Below are positions 23,794-33,700 of a stretch of DNA of 64,000 bases, one piece after another. A model generated the notes under the pieces. That model made no database searches and was not told the DNA's origin. It was given only the letters and a program-made list of their open reading frames with translations. Both the position numbers and the translations under genes were made by a program. This DNA comes from Streptomyces sp. JJ36. Its GTDB lineage: Bacteria > Actinomycetota > Actinomycetes > Streptomycetales > Streptomycetaceae. The DNA is taken from NCBI RefSeq assembly GCF_021696945.1, contig NZ_JACYHE010000002.1, forward strand, positions 1-64,000, given 5' to 3'. How positions within the stretch are numbered: the first letter of the stretch is position 1; the number at the start of each line of letters is the position of its first letter.

Positions 23794-26706
23794 ATGAGCG
23801 AGACGACCCCCGCAGCGGCTCAGACCGCGGCCCCCCATCGCTACACGGCGGCGCTGGCCGCCGACATCGAGGCGCGCTGGCAGGACTTCTGGGAGAAGAA
23901 CGGCACCTACGAGGCTCCCAACCCGGGCGGCGGCGAGCTGGGCGGGGACGAGGGGACCGCCGCCCGGCCCAAGAAGTTCATCATGGACATGTTCCCCTAT
24001 CCGTCCGGGTCCGGCCTGCACGTGGGGCACCCGCTGGGGTACATCGCCACCGATGTCTTCGCCCGCTTCCAGCGCATGACCGGGCACAACGTCCTGCACA
24101 CCCTGGGCTTCGACGCCTTCGGCCTGCCCGCCGAGCAGTACGCGGTACAGACCGGCACGCACCCGCGGGAGTCCACCGAGGCGAACATCGTCACCATGAA
24201 GGCGCAGCTCCGCCGGCTGGGCCTGGGCCACGACCAGCGCCGGTCCTTCGCGACGATCGACCCGGACTACTACAAGTGGACCCAGTGGATCTTCCTGCAG
24301 ATCTTCAACTCCTGGTACGACCCCGAGGCCCGGCGGGCCCGCCCGATCGACGAGCTGGTCGCGGAGTTCGAGAGCGGCCGCCGCGCCACCCCCGGCGCCT
24401 GGGGCCCCTGGGCGGAGCTGAACGCCGCCGAACGCGCCGACCTGCTGGGCGAGTACCGGCTGGCGTACGCCTCCGACGCGCCGGTGAACTGGTGCCCCGG
24501 CCTGGGCACCGTGCTGGCCAACGAGGAGGTCACCGCCGAGGGCCGCTCCGAGCGCGGCAACTACCCGGTCTTCAAGGCCAAGCTGCGGCAGTGGAACATG
24601 CGCATCACCGCCTACGCCGAGCGCCTGCTGGACGACCTGGAGGGCCTGGACTGGCCCGAGGCCATCAAGCTGCAGCAGCGGAACTGGATCGGCCGCAGCG
24701 AGGGCGCCCGGGTGGACTTCCCCGTGGCCACCGCGCACGGCGAGGAGCAGTCCGCGATCACGGTGTTCACGACCCGTCAGGACACCCTGTTCGGCGCCAC
24801 CTACATGGTGCTGGCGCCCGAGCACGACCTGGTCTCCGGTGAGGGGCACGCGGCCTCCGTCGTCCCCGACGCCTGGCCCGAGGGCACCCGCGAGGCCTGG
24901 ACCGGCGGGTACGCCACCCCGGCGGAGGCCGTCGCCGCCTACCGCGCCCAGGCCGCGGCCAAGTCCGACGTGGAGCGCCAGGCCGAGGCCAAGGACAAGA
25001 CCGGCGTCTTCACCGGCGCCTACGCCACCAACCCGGTCAGCGGCGAGCGGGTGCCGGTGTTCATCGCCGACTACGTGCTGATGGGGTACGGCACCGGCGC
25101 CATCATGGCCGTCCCCGCCCACGACCACCGGGACTTCGCCTTCGCCCGCGCGTTCGAGCTGCCCATGCGGTGCGTCGTCCAGCCGACGGACGACCGCGGC
25201 ACCGACCCCGCCGCCTGGGACGACGCCTTCGTCGCGTACGACGCGAAGCTGGTCAACTCGGCCGGGCAGCGGGTCACCCTGGACGGGCTGGACGTCACCG
25301 CCGCCAAGGAGCGGATCACCGCCTGGCTGGAGGAGCAGGGCATCGGCGAGGGCACCGTCAACTACCGGCTGCGCGACTGGCTCTTCAGCCGTCAGCGGTA
25401 CTGGGGCGAGCCCTTCCCCATCGTCTACGACGAGGACGGCATCGCGCACGCCCTGCCCGAGTCGATGCTGCCGCTGGAACTGCCGGAGGTGGACGACTAC
25501 GCGCCGCGCACCTTCGACGCGGACGCCGCCGACACCCAGCCCGAGACCCCGCTCTCCCGGAACGAGGGCTGGGTGAACGTCACCCTGGACCTGGGCGACG
25601 GCCGTGGCCCCCGGCCGTACCGCCGGGAGACCAACACCATGCCCAACTGGGCCGGCTCCTGCTGGTACGAGCTGCGCTACCTGGACCCGCACAACCCCGA
25701 CCGGCCGGTCGACCCCGCCGTCGAGCGCTACTGGATGGGCCCCCGTGAGGGCATGCCCACCGGCGGCGTGGACCTGTACGTGGGCGGCGCCGAGCACGCC
25801 GTGCTGCACCTGCTGTACGCCCGCTTCTGGTCCAAGGTCCTCTTCGACCTGGGCCACATCTCCTCGGCCGAGCCCTTCCACAAGCTGTTCAACCAGGGCA
25901 TGATCCAGGCGTACGTCTACCGCGACGCCCGTGGCATCGCCGTGCCGGCAGCCGAGGTCGAGGAGCGGGACGGCGCCTACTGGTACCGGGGCGAGAAGGT
26001 CACCCGGCTGCTGGGCAAGATGGGCAAGTCCCTGAAGAACGCGGTCACCCCCGACGAGATCTGCGCGGAGTACGGCGCCGACACCCTGCGCCTGTACGAG
26101 CTGGCCATGGGCCCGCTGGACGTCTCCCGGCCCTGGGACACCCGCGCGGTCGTCGGCCAGTACCGGCTGCTCCAGCGGCTGTGGCGGAACGTGGTGGACG
26201 AGACCACCGGCGAGGTCCGGGTCACCGGGGAGGAACCGGACGAGGAGACGCTGCGCGCCCTGCACAAGGCGATCGACGGCGTCCGCCAGGACCTGGCCGA
26301 GCTGCGCTTCAACACCGCCATCGCCAAGGTGACGGAGCTGAACAACCACGTCACCAAGCAGGGCCGGGTCTCCCGCTCCGTCGCCGAGCGCCTGGTGCTG
26401 CTCATCGCGCCGCTCGCCCCGCACGTCGCCGAGGAGCTGTGGCGGCGGCTGGGCCACGACACCTCCGTGGTGCACGCGGACTTCCCCGTCGCCGACCCGG
26501 CCTACGTGGTGGACGAGACGGTCACCTGCGTGGTCCAGGTCAAGGGCAAGGTCAAGGCCCGGCTGGAGGTCTCCCCGTCCGTCCCGGAGGCGGAGCTGGA
26601 ACAGGCCGCGCTGGCCGAGCCGGCCGTGGTGAACGCCCTGGGCGGCGCGGACGTCCGCAAGGTGATCGTGCGCGCCCCCAAGCTGGTCAACATCGTCCCG
26701 GCGTGA
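23794..26706 (+). CDS. leuS: Leucyl-tRNA synthetase
   Basis: 970 residues from ATG 23794, with GAGG 4-5 bases upstream; an in-frame ATG at 23755 directly behind the terminator is less likely. Class I signatures: HVGH (76-79, in [12 protein letters not shown]) and KMGKS (742-746) in place of the canonical KMSKS. The CP1 editing domain (~240-440) has the threonine-rich [15 protein letters not shown] and the [14 protein letters not shown] segment with the editing aspartate. Anticodon and C-terminal domains follow to ...KLVNIVPA. It charges tRNA-Leu. Expression is probably controlled by the leader peptide and attenuator just upstream. Confidence 0.98.
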   Translation: MSETTPAAAQTAAPHRYTAALAADIEARWQDFWEKNGTYEAPNPGGGELGGDEGTAARPKKFIMDMFPYPSGSGLHVGHPLGYIATDVFARFQRMTGHNVLHTLGFDAFGLPAEQYAVQTGTHPRESTEANIVTMKAQLRRLGLGHDQRRSFATIDPDYYKWTQWIFLQIFNSWYDPEARRARPIDELVAEFESGRRATPGAWGPWAELNAAERADLLGEYRLAYASDAPVNWCPGLGTVLANEEVTAEGRSERGNYPVFKAKLRQWNMRITAYAERLLDDLEGLDWPEAIKLQQRNWIGRSEGARVDFPVATAHGEEQSAITVFTTRQDTLFGATYMVLAPEHDLVSGEGHAASVVPDAWPEGTREAWTGGYATPAEAVAAYRAQAAAKSDVERQAEAKDKTGVFTGAYATNPVSGERVPVFIADYVLMGYGTGAIMAVPAHDHRDFAFARAFELPMRCVVQPTDDRGTDPAAWDDAFVAYDAKLVNSAGQRVTLDGLDVTAAKERITAWLEEQGIGEGTVNYRLRDWLFSRQRYWGEPFPIVYDEDGIAHALPESMLPLELPEVDDYAPRTFDADAADTQPETPLSRNEGWVNVTLDLGDGRGPRPYRRETNTMPNWAGSCWYELRYLDPHNPDRPVDPAVERYWMGPREGMPTGGVDLYVGGAEHAVLHLLYARFWSKVLFDLGHISSAEPFHKLFNQGMIQAYVYRDARGIAVPAAEVEERDGAYWYRGEKVTRLLGKMGKSLKNAVTPDEICAEYGADTLRLYELAMGPLDVSRPWDTRAVVGQYRLLQRLWRNVVDETTGEVRVTGEEPDEETLRALHKAIDGVRQDLAELRFNTAIAKVTELNNHVTKQGRVSRSVAERLVLLIAPLAPHVAEELWRRLGHDTSVVHADFPVADPAYVVDETVTCVVQVKGKVKARLEVSPSVPEAELEQAALAEPAVVNALGGADVRKVIVRAPKLVNIVPA

Positions 26707-26735
26707 CGCGTGACGGCGTGACGGTGTGACCGTTC

Positions 26736-26766
26736 CCGGCGGCGCTCCCGGCCGGAGCGCCGCCGG
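26736..26766 (+). terminator. Terminator after leuS
   Basis: CCGGCGGCGCTCC (26736-26748) is exactly complementary to 26754-26766, loop CGGCC, 29 bases past the stop. Four GTGAC pentamers at 26703, 26710, 26718 and 26726 fill the gap in front of it. Confidence 0.8.
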
Positions 26767-26912
26767 CCCGGCTCCTCAGGGGGCGGATGCGGGGCCGCTC
26801 CGGGTCCGGCGGAACCCGGGGCCGCCGCCGTCCGTTTACGCTGGGAGGGTCGGCGGACCGGAAGACCGGTGGCACCGGCACGGCAGTCCGGAACCGGACG
26901 AGGGAGCTCGGG

Positions 26913-27773
26913 GTGGAATTCGTCATCGGTGTCGTGGCCCTGATCTTCGCGCTCTGCGTGGTGCTGGGCGTGATCGCCACCGTCCGCACGGTGCGCGCCG
27001 TCCGGCGCGGCGTGGAGCGGACGACCGCCCAAGTGCGGCGCACGGTGGAGGACACCTCGCTCAAGGCCAGGACGGCCCAGCCCGGCCCGGTGGGGGAGGT
27101 CGCCCGGGTGCGCCTGGAACTGCGCTCGTCGATCGACAGCACCCGCACCGCGCTGCAGGCCGCCGCCCCCGACGACCCGTCGCTGCGCGAGGCCCTGGGG
27201 CTGCTCGACCGGCTGCACGAGCACGCCCGGCAGCTCGACGGCGAGCTGCGGCTGCTGATGGAGCGGGAGCCGGACCGCGCCCGGGTCGCCGAGCGGCTGC
27301 CCGACGCGCGCGAGCGAGCCCGGGCCATCCGGGAGTCCGCCGACTCCCTGCGCTTCGCCGCCCAGGACCGGGCCCGGCAGTACGACGCCGACGGGCTCGC
27401 CTCCCTCCGGGACCAGATCGAGATCGAGTCCGGCGCGCTGCGCGGCTGGCAGGAGCCGCCGCTGCCCGGCGGCCGGGACCGCGTCGACGGGCTGCCGGAC
27501 GGACGGCCGGGCGGGCGGACCGGGGACCCGGCGCACCGGGACGCCACGGCCCGGGAGGCGGCTTCCGGCTCCGGCGGGCAGGCGGCGGACCCGGGCGGCG
27601 AGCGCGCGCTCCCGGGCAGGGGGGCGGACCCGGGCCCGGGGCTGCCCGGCACCGGGCTGCCCGGCACGGCGGGGCGGGAGACCGCCGAACCGGTGCCGGA
27701 GGAGCCCGGCCGCGGGGAGCGGCCGCGGAACTTCCCCGACCTCGGCAAGGGCCGCCCACAGGGCGCCTCGTGA
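26913..27773 (+). CDS. Membrane-anchored coiled-coil protein of unknown function
   Basis: 286 residues from GTG 26913 (AGGGAG 7 bases upstream). It opens with a transmembrane or signal-anchor helix (VEFVIGVVALIFALCVVLGV), then a long charged helical region (~30-185, rich in Arg/Glu/Leu, e.g. LLDRLHEHARQLDGELRLL) and a disordered Gly/Pro/Arg tail (~190-286). No catalytic motif is seen. It lies between leuS and degV. A role in membrane scaffolding is conceivable but unsupported. Confidence 0.8.
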   Translation: MEFVIGVVALIFALCVVLGVIATVRTVRAVRRGVERTTAQVRRTVEDTSLKARTAQPGPVGEVARVRLELRSSIDSTRTALQAAAPDDPSLREALGLLDRLHEHARQLDGELRLLMEREPDRARVAERLPDARERARAIRESADSLRFAAQDRARQYDADGLASLRDQIEIESGALRGWQEPPLPGGRDRVDGLPDGRPGGRTGDPAHRDATAREAASGSGGQAADPGGERALPGRGADPGPGLPGTGLPGTAGRETAEPVPEEPGRGERPRNFPDLGKGRPQGAS

Positions 27774-27854
27774 TCTCGCACATCTGTGCAGGTCCCCGCA
27801 CCGCCCGGCGGCCTGCGGTGCCCGGCACGGTCCTCGCGAGATAACCTCCAGCTC

Positions 27855-28700
27855 ATGTCCCGCCATGTCGCGATCGTCACTGATTCCACGGCCTATCTGC
27901 CGCAGACGGCCCGGGAGGAGCACGGCATCCGCTGCGTTCCGCTGACCGTGGTGCTCGGTGACGCGGCGCTCGAGGAGGGGACCGAGATCTCCGCCCGCTC
28001 CCTGGCCGAGGCGCTGCGGAAGCGGCGGCCGGTCACCACCTCACGGCCCGGTCCGGAGATGTTCGCCGAGACCTACCGGGCGGCCGCCGAGGCGGGTGCG
28101 GAGGGTGTGGTGTCGCTTCACCTTTCCGCGGAGTTCTCCGGCACCCACGACGCCGCCCTGCTGGCCGCCCGCGACGCGCCGGTGCCCGTGCGGGTGGTGG
28201 ACACCGGCATGGTCGCCATGGCCCTCGGCTTCTGCGCGCTGGCGGCCGCGGAGACGGCCGGCGCGGGCGGCACCCTGGACGAGGTCGTCGCGGCGGCCGA
28301 GAAGCGGGCGGAGGGCACCTCGGCCTACTTCTACGTCGACACCCTGGACTATCTGCGCCGGGGCGGCCGCATCGGCGCCGCACAGGCCCTGCTCGGCTCC
28401 GCGCTGGCGGTGAAGCCGCTGCTGGAGCTGACGGAGGGCCGGATCGGCATGCTCGAGAAGGTCCGCACGGCCTCCCGGGCCGTGGCCCGGCTGGAGGAGA
28501 TCGCCGTGGAACGCGCCGGGGAGGCGCGGGTGGACATCGCGGTGCACCATCTGGCCGCCGCGGACCGCGCGGACCAGCTCGCCGAGCGGCTCCGCGAGCG
28601 GGTGCCGGGGCTGGCCGGGCTCCATGTGAGCGAGGTCGGCGCGGTGATCGGGGCGCACACCGGACCGGGGCTGCTCGGGGTCGTCGTCTCACCGCGCTGA
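27855..28700 (+). CDS. DegV-family fatty-acid-binding protein
   Basis: 281 residues from ATG 27855. The N-terminus HVAIVTDSTAYLP and the segments TSRPGPEMF, VVSLHLSAEFSGTHDAA and VRVVDTGMVAMALG match DegV/FakB proteins, which bind a fatty acid and present it to the FakA kinase. No fakA is nearby. No Shine-Dalgarno is seen; TAACCT lies 7 bases before the ATG (possible leaderless mRNA). Confidence 0.93.
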   Translation: MSRHVAIVTDSTAYLPQTAREEHGIRCVPLTVVLGDAALEEGTEISARSLAEALRKRRPVTTSRPGPEMFAETYRAAAEAGAEGVVSLHLSAEFSGTHDAALLAARDAPVPVRVVDTGMVAMALGFCALAAAETAGAGGTLDEVVAAAEKRAEGTSAYFYVDTLDYLRRGGRIGAAQALLGSALAVKPLLELTEGRIGMLEKVRTASRAVARLEEIAVERAGEARVDIAVHHLAAADRADQLAERLRERVPGLAGLHVSEVGAVIGAHTGPGLLGVVVSPR

Positions 28701-28722
28701 ACCACCCCGCCGGGGGACCGAG

Positions 28723-28749
28723 TTGTCCACAACCGGCGAGTTGTCCACC
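28723..28749 (+). promoter_or_regulatory. Pair of DnaA boxes upstream of comEA
   Basis: TTGTCCACA (28723-28731) is a perfect Streptomyces-type DnaA box; TTGTCCACC (28741-28749) matches in 8 of 9 positions, on the same strand, 18 bases start to start. They lie 53-79 bases before the comEA start, far from any replication-origin genes (no dnaA, dnaN or gyrB is in the window). Confidence 0.6.
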
Positions 28750-28801
28750 GAATCCGGTCATGATCACCGCGGCGCTCGCCGGGCGCCTACGGTCGTGCGC
28801 C

Positions 28802-30703
28802 ATGACCAGTCGCTCACGCCACGACACCCGGGGCCCGGGCCGACGTGCTCTTCGCGGCCGCCACACCCCGGGCGCCCCGCCTCCGCCTCCGGGCCCCCGC
28901 ACCCGCGCCGTCACGCTCCTTCCCCCGGCGACGGACCCGGCGACCGGGCGGCCCTCCCGCGCCCCGGGGCCGGACCCGGGGGAACCCGCCCCGGGCTTGT
29001 CCCCGGAGCCGTCCGCCCGTGGCGCTCTCCCACCGTCGGTGCGGGGGGCTGGCGCGGGGTTGTCGTCCCCGGGGCGGTTTTCGCCCGCTGCCGGGCCGGT
29101 GGCGGCGGGCACGACCCCCAGCGTGTCCCCGGAGTCGCCCGCCGGGAGCGCCGGGCCGCTGTCCGGGCAGGCCCCGGTCGGCCGGGCTCCTGGCGTGTCC
29201 CCGGAGGCGCGCCTCCGTGCCGCGGGGCCACCGCCGCCGGTGCGGGGTGCCGGCGGCGGCCCGTCGTCTCCCGGGCGGCTCTCCCGTGCCGCGGCGCCAC
29301 CACCGCCCCGACGCCCGGGGGCGGCCCCGCCGGTGCGTCTCCCGGCTGCCGCCCCGCCGCCTGCGGGCGCCGCCGCCGGACCAGCGTCCCCGGTGCCTTC
29401 CCGGGACGCCGGGTGGGAGCCCTCGCCCACGGGGCGGGGCACCCGGCCGACGCCGGCCGGGACGCATGCCCGGACGGAGCCCGGTTCCGTCGCGGCCCCG
29501 GGCCGGGGCGCGGGCCCCCCGCGCCCGGGCGGTCCCGGACCACGCCCCACACCGGTGCCCGCCGGGCGGGGGTGCCGGGTGCTGCGGCGCAGCGACCTCC
29601 TCCGGGGGCCGCTGCCCCGGCCGGTGGCCGTGGCCGCCGCACGTCGCGCAGTGCGGGAGAGCCGCACGGCGGAGGGACGGTGGCCCCCCGCGGCCCGCGT
29701 GGTGCGGCCCGCCCGGCAGCGGACACCCGGGGACGGCGAGGGGGACGGTGTCCGGAAGGACGCCGCCCGGCGCCCCGGAGGCACGGGCGGCGCGCGCACC
29801 CGGCCCGCGACTCGCCACCGCCCTCGGCCCGGTGCACACCACGCGGCAGCGGTGGGTCGTCCCGACGAGCCGGGACGACCCACCGGACCCGCCGCCGTGG
29901 CCCCCGCGGCGCACCCGGCTCCGCCCGCCACGCCCCCGGCTCCGCCCGCTGGGGCCCCCGGCCCGGCGACCGCGCCCGCCCCGGAGCCCGGCGACGGCCC
30001 CGGGCGGCGTCCGTGGGCCCGGTTCCGCACGGTCGTCCGGGAGCGGCTCCCGCTGTGGTGGCGGCTGCGCTGCGGTGTCGAGCCCCGGACGGTCGCCGCG
30101 CTCGCCCTGGTGCTGCTGGCCGCGGTGGGCTTCGCGGTGCACCACTACGCGACGGGACGCCCGGACTCCGTGCCGGTGCCGGAGGCCGGCGCCCCCGCGA
30201 CGGCGGAGGCGCTGCCCCACCCGGGCGTGCACCGTCCGGACGCCTCGCAGGGCGGGTCCGGGGCCCGGCTCCTGGTGGACATCGCCGGGGACGTCCGGGA
30301 GCCCGGCGTGCACCGGCTGCCCGCGGGGGCCCGGGTCGGGGATGCCCTGGAGGCGGCGGGCGGAGTGCGTCCCGGGACGGACCCGGAGGCGCTCGCCCGG
30401 CTCAACCGGGCCCGCCGGCTGGTGGACGGCGAACAGATCGTCGTCGGCGCGACCCCGCCGCCGGCTGCCGGCCCGGCAGGTGTTCCCTCCGCGGGCGCCG
30501 CGGAGCCCGGCGACCGGATCAGCCTCAGCTCCGCCACCGCCGCGGAGCTGGAGACGCTGCCCGGGGTGGGGCCCGTGCTGGCCCGCCACATCATCGACTA
30601 CCGCACCGCACACGGCGGCTTCCGCTCGATCGGGGAGCTCCGCGACGTCCACGGGATCGGTGACGCCCGGTTCGCCGAGCTCCGGTCCCGGGTCGGACCA
30701 TGA
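28802..30703 (+). CDS. comEA: ComEA-like DNA-binding membrane protein with a very long N-terminal extension
   Basis: 633 residues from ATG 28802 (start uncertain). Residues 1-~400 are Pro/Ala/Gly/Arg-rich and contain a degenerate 66-residue repeat. A transmembrane helix lies at ~430 (AALALVLLAAVGFAVHHY), followed by an SLBB domain (~489-540, LLVDIAGDVREPGVHRLPAG) and a helix-hairpin-helix domain (~573-633, SATAAELETLPGVGPVLARH) that binds DNA. ComEA takes up DNA in naturally competent bacteria; its role in Streptomyces is unclear. The end overlaps comEC by 4 bases (ATGA). The N-terminal extension is far larger than the ~100-200 residues I expect, and the true start could be downstream. Confidence 0.85.
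   Translation: MTSRSRHDTRGPGRRALRGRHTPGAPPPPPGPRTRAVTLLPPATDPATGRPSRAPGPDPGEPAPGLSPEPSARGALPPSVRGAGAGLSSPGRFSPAAGPVAAGTTPSVSPESPAGSAGPLSGQAPVGRAPGVSPEARLRAAGPPPPVRGAGGGPSSPGRLSRAAAPPPPRRPGAAPPVRLPAAAPPPAGAAAGPASPVPSRDAGWEPSPTGRGTRPTPAGTHARTEPGSVAAPGRGAGPPRPGGPGPRPTPVPAGRGCRVLRRSDLLRGPLPRPVAVAAARRAVRESRTAEGRWPPAARVVRPARQRTPGDGEGDGVRKDAARRPGGTGGARTRPATRHRPRPGAHHAAAVGRPDEPGRPTGPAAVAPAAHPAPPATPPAPPAGAPGPATAPAPEPGDGPGRRPWARFRTVVRERLPLWWRLRCGVEPRTVAALALVLLAAVGFAVHHYATGRPDSVPVPEAGAPATAEALPHPGVHRPDASQGGSGARLLVDIAGDVREPGVHRLPAGARVGDALEAAGGVRPGTDPEALARLNRARRLVDGEQIVVGATPPPAAGPAGVPSAGAAEPGDRISLSSATAAELETLPGVGPVLARHIIDYRTAHGGFRSIGELRDVHGIGDARFAELRSRVGP
28988..29290 (+). repeat. Degenerate 198-bp tandem repeat in the comEA N-terminus
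   Basis: The segment starting APGLSPEP at 28988 recurs as APGVSPEA at 29186 (66 codons later). Within each, PPSVRGAGAGLSSPGRFS corresponds to PPPVRGAGGGPSSPGRLS. Only about one and a half units are seen, and outside these blocks the copies have diverged. Confidence 0.6.
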
Positions 30704-33700
30704 CGCCGCCCCGGGCCGGGACTGCCGTGGCACGGCCGAGGGCCCTGCCCGCCGGGGAGCCGACCCCGCAAGGGGAGCGGCAGGGCCGCGCCGCGGTGCA
30801 CGCGGCGGCCACACATCCGCTCGGTGCCGCGGCACCCCGCCGGGCGGGCCCCGCGGACCTGCGACTGCTGCCCCCGGCTCTCGGAGCCTGGGGCGGGGCC
30901 GCGCTGGCCCTGGGTGTCTCCGGCCGCACGGCGGCCACCGGGGTGGCGGTGGGCTGCGTACTGGCCGCGGTGCTGCTGCTCCGGGCCCGCCGTCCGGGTC
31001 CCGGGCGCACCCCCGGGCCGCGCGGTCCGGGGGCGTCGTCTGCTGCCCGGCCGGGAGGTGCGGATGCCGGCTCGTCCGGTCCGCGCCCGGCCGCGCGCGC
31101 CCCCGCACCGGCCGGCGACCAGCCCGCACGGAGCCTGCAGCCCGCCCGGAAACGGGAGCCCGCACCCAGTCCGGAGCCCGCACGGCCCCCGGCGCCGCGC
31201 CGGCCGCGGCCCCGACGCACGGCCGCCGTCACCGCCGCCTGCACGGTGCTGTGCGCGGCCGCGGCCGCCGCCTCCGCCGCCCTGCACGCGGCGGACCTGC
31301 ACCGCGGCCCGGTCCCCGGGCTCGCCGCCGGCTACGGCGAAGCCACCGCCGAGGTCACGGTCACCGGAGACCCCCGCCGCACCGGGCCCGGCGTGCGCGG
31401 GTCCCGCCGCACCCCGGGACTGATCGTCGTCCCGGCTGAGGCGCGCCGGGTGACGGTGCCGGGCGCCGGCACGCGGTCCGTACGCACCCCGGTGCTGCTC
31501 CTGGTGCGCCTGCCGGAGACCGCCAGGGCGCCGGCAGGCGGGGGCTCCCCCGCAGCGCCCGCCGCCCGCGGCAGCCTGCCGGAGGACCCCGCCGCGGCAT
31601 GGCTGCGGCTGCTGCCGTCCACCGGGCTCCGGGTCGAGGCGCGGTTCGCCCCGCCCGGCGAGGGCCGCCGCGGCGGCCGTCCCCCGGCCGCCCTGCTGCG
31701 GGTGCGGGAGGCCGCCCACCCGGTGGTCGTGCGGCCCCCGAGCACCGCCCAGCGGGTGGCCGGACGGCTCCGGGCCGGGCTGCGGCAGGCCACCGACGGG
31801 CTGCCGCCCGACGCCCGCGCGCTGCTCCCCGGGCTGGTGGTCGGTGACACCTCCCGCATCCCGGACCGGCTGCACGACGCCTTCCGCACCACGGACATGC
31901 TGCACTTGCTCGCGGTCAGCGGGGGCAATCTGACGGTGCTGCTGGTGCTGCTCATCGGCCCGCCCGGCACCGCCGCGCGGGCGGAGCGGCGCGGCCTGGC
32001 ACCCCGGCTGGGCCTGTCCCTGCGGGTCACGGCCGTGCTGGCGGCGCTGCTGGTGCTCGGCTTCGTCCTGGTGTGCCGCCCCGAGCCCAGCGTCCTGCGC
32101 GCCGCCGCCTGCGGGCTGATCACCATCGCGGCGATCGGTACCGGCCGCCGGCGGGCGCTGCTTCCCGCCCTGGCCGCCGCCGTGCTGCTGCTGGTGCTGT
32201 ACGACCCCTGGCTGGCCCGGGACGCGGGTTTCCTCCTCTCCGTGCTCGCCACCGGTTCCCTCCTCACCCTGGCCCCGCGCTGGAGCCGGGCGCTGCGCCG
32301 CCGCGGGGTGCCGGGGCGGCTCGCCGAGGCGCTGGCCGCCGCGGCCGCGGCCCAGGCCGCCTGCGCCCCGGTGGTCGCGCTGCTCGCGGGGCACGTCAGC
32401 CTCGTCGCGGTGCCGTGCAACCTGCTGGCCGAGTTCGCCGTGGCGCCCGCCACCGTACTGGGCTTCGCGGCGCTCGGCGCCGCGCCGCTCGCGCTCCCCG
32501 TGGCCGAGGCGCTGGCCGGCCTCGCGGCCTGGCCGGCAGGCACGATCGCGGTGATCGCGAGGACGGGCGCGGCGGTCCCGGGCGCCACCCTGGCCTGGCC
32601 GGACGGCTCCGGCGGCGCGCTGCTGCTGGCGGCGCTGCTCGCTGGGCTGATCGCGGCGCTGCCGCCGGCCGCCCGCCGGCTCCGCCCGCGCGCCCGGCTC
32701 TGGCTCAGCGCCGCGGCCGCCGCCCTGCTGCTGCTCGCCCTGGTCCGCCCGCCCCCGCTCACCCGGGTGCTCACCGGCTGGCCGCCCGCCGGCTGGCGGC
32801 TGGTCGCCTGCGACGTCGGCCAGGGAGACGCGCTGGTGCTGAACGCGGGCGACGGTTCGGCCGTGCTGGTGGACGCCGGCCCGGATCCGGAGGCCGTCGA
32901 CCGGTGTCTGCGCACGCTGGGCGTCACCGCGCTGCCGCTGCTGGTCCTCACCCACTTCCACGCGGACCATGTCGCCGGGCTGCCGGGCGCCCTGCGCGGC
33001 CGGGCGGTCGGCGCCGTCCAGGTCACCGGGCTCGAGGAACCGCGCGAGCAGGCGGAGTTCGTGCGCCGGACGGCACGGGCGGCCGGTGTCCCGGTGGTGC
33101 GGTCCGTCCCCGGAGAACGGCGCCGCCTCGGGCCGCTCCGCTGGCGGGTGCTGTGGCCGCCGGGCCGATTCCCGGCAGGCGGAGCGGCCGCCGCGCCCGG
33201 CGGCGAGGACGAGGCGAACGACGCCAGCGTGACCCTGCTCGTGCATACCGGGCGGCTCACGGCGCTGCTCCCCGGCGACCTCGAACCCCCGGCCCAGCGG
33301 CGCCTGCTGACGGCCCATCCGGACCTGCCGCCGGTGGACGTGCTGAAGGTGGCGCACCACGGCTCCGCCTTCCAGGACCCGGCGCTGCTGGCCCGGCTGC
33401 GGCCCCGGATCGCCCTGATCAGTTGCGGAGAGGAGAACCCCTACGGACATCCCTCGCCCCGCACCCTGGCCACCCTGGGGGGCCGGGGCGCGACGGTGCT
33501 GCGTACCGACACCGACGGGGCGCTGGCCGTCACCGCCGGAGGCCGGGTGCGCACCTCCGCGGGCCGGGCCGGCAGGGCCGGGCGCCGCGCACGCCGGGCC
33601 CCCGGAGCCGGGCGCTCCGCGGCGCAGCGTGCGCGGTGGCGCCGACGGCGGCCCGGACCTGCCGAAAGCCGGACCGCTCGCAGCGCGGTCCCCGGGCGTC

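Noticed and set aside
28814..33450. Long minus-strand frames opposite comEA and comEC
   Set aside because: The plus-strand frames carry conserved domains, GC-rich third codon positions and ATGA overlap; the opposite frames have no recognisable sequence.
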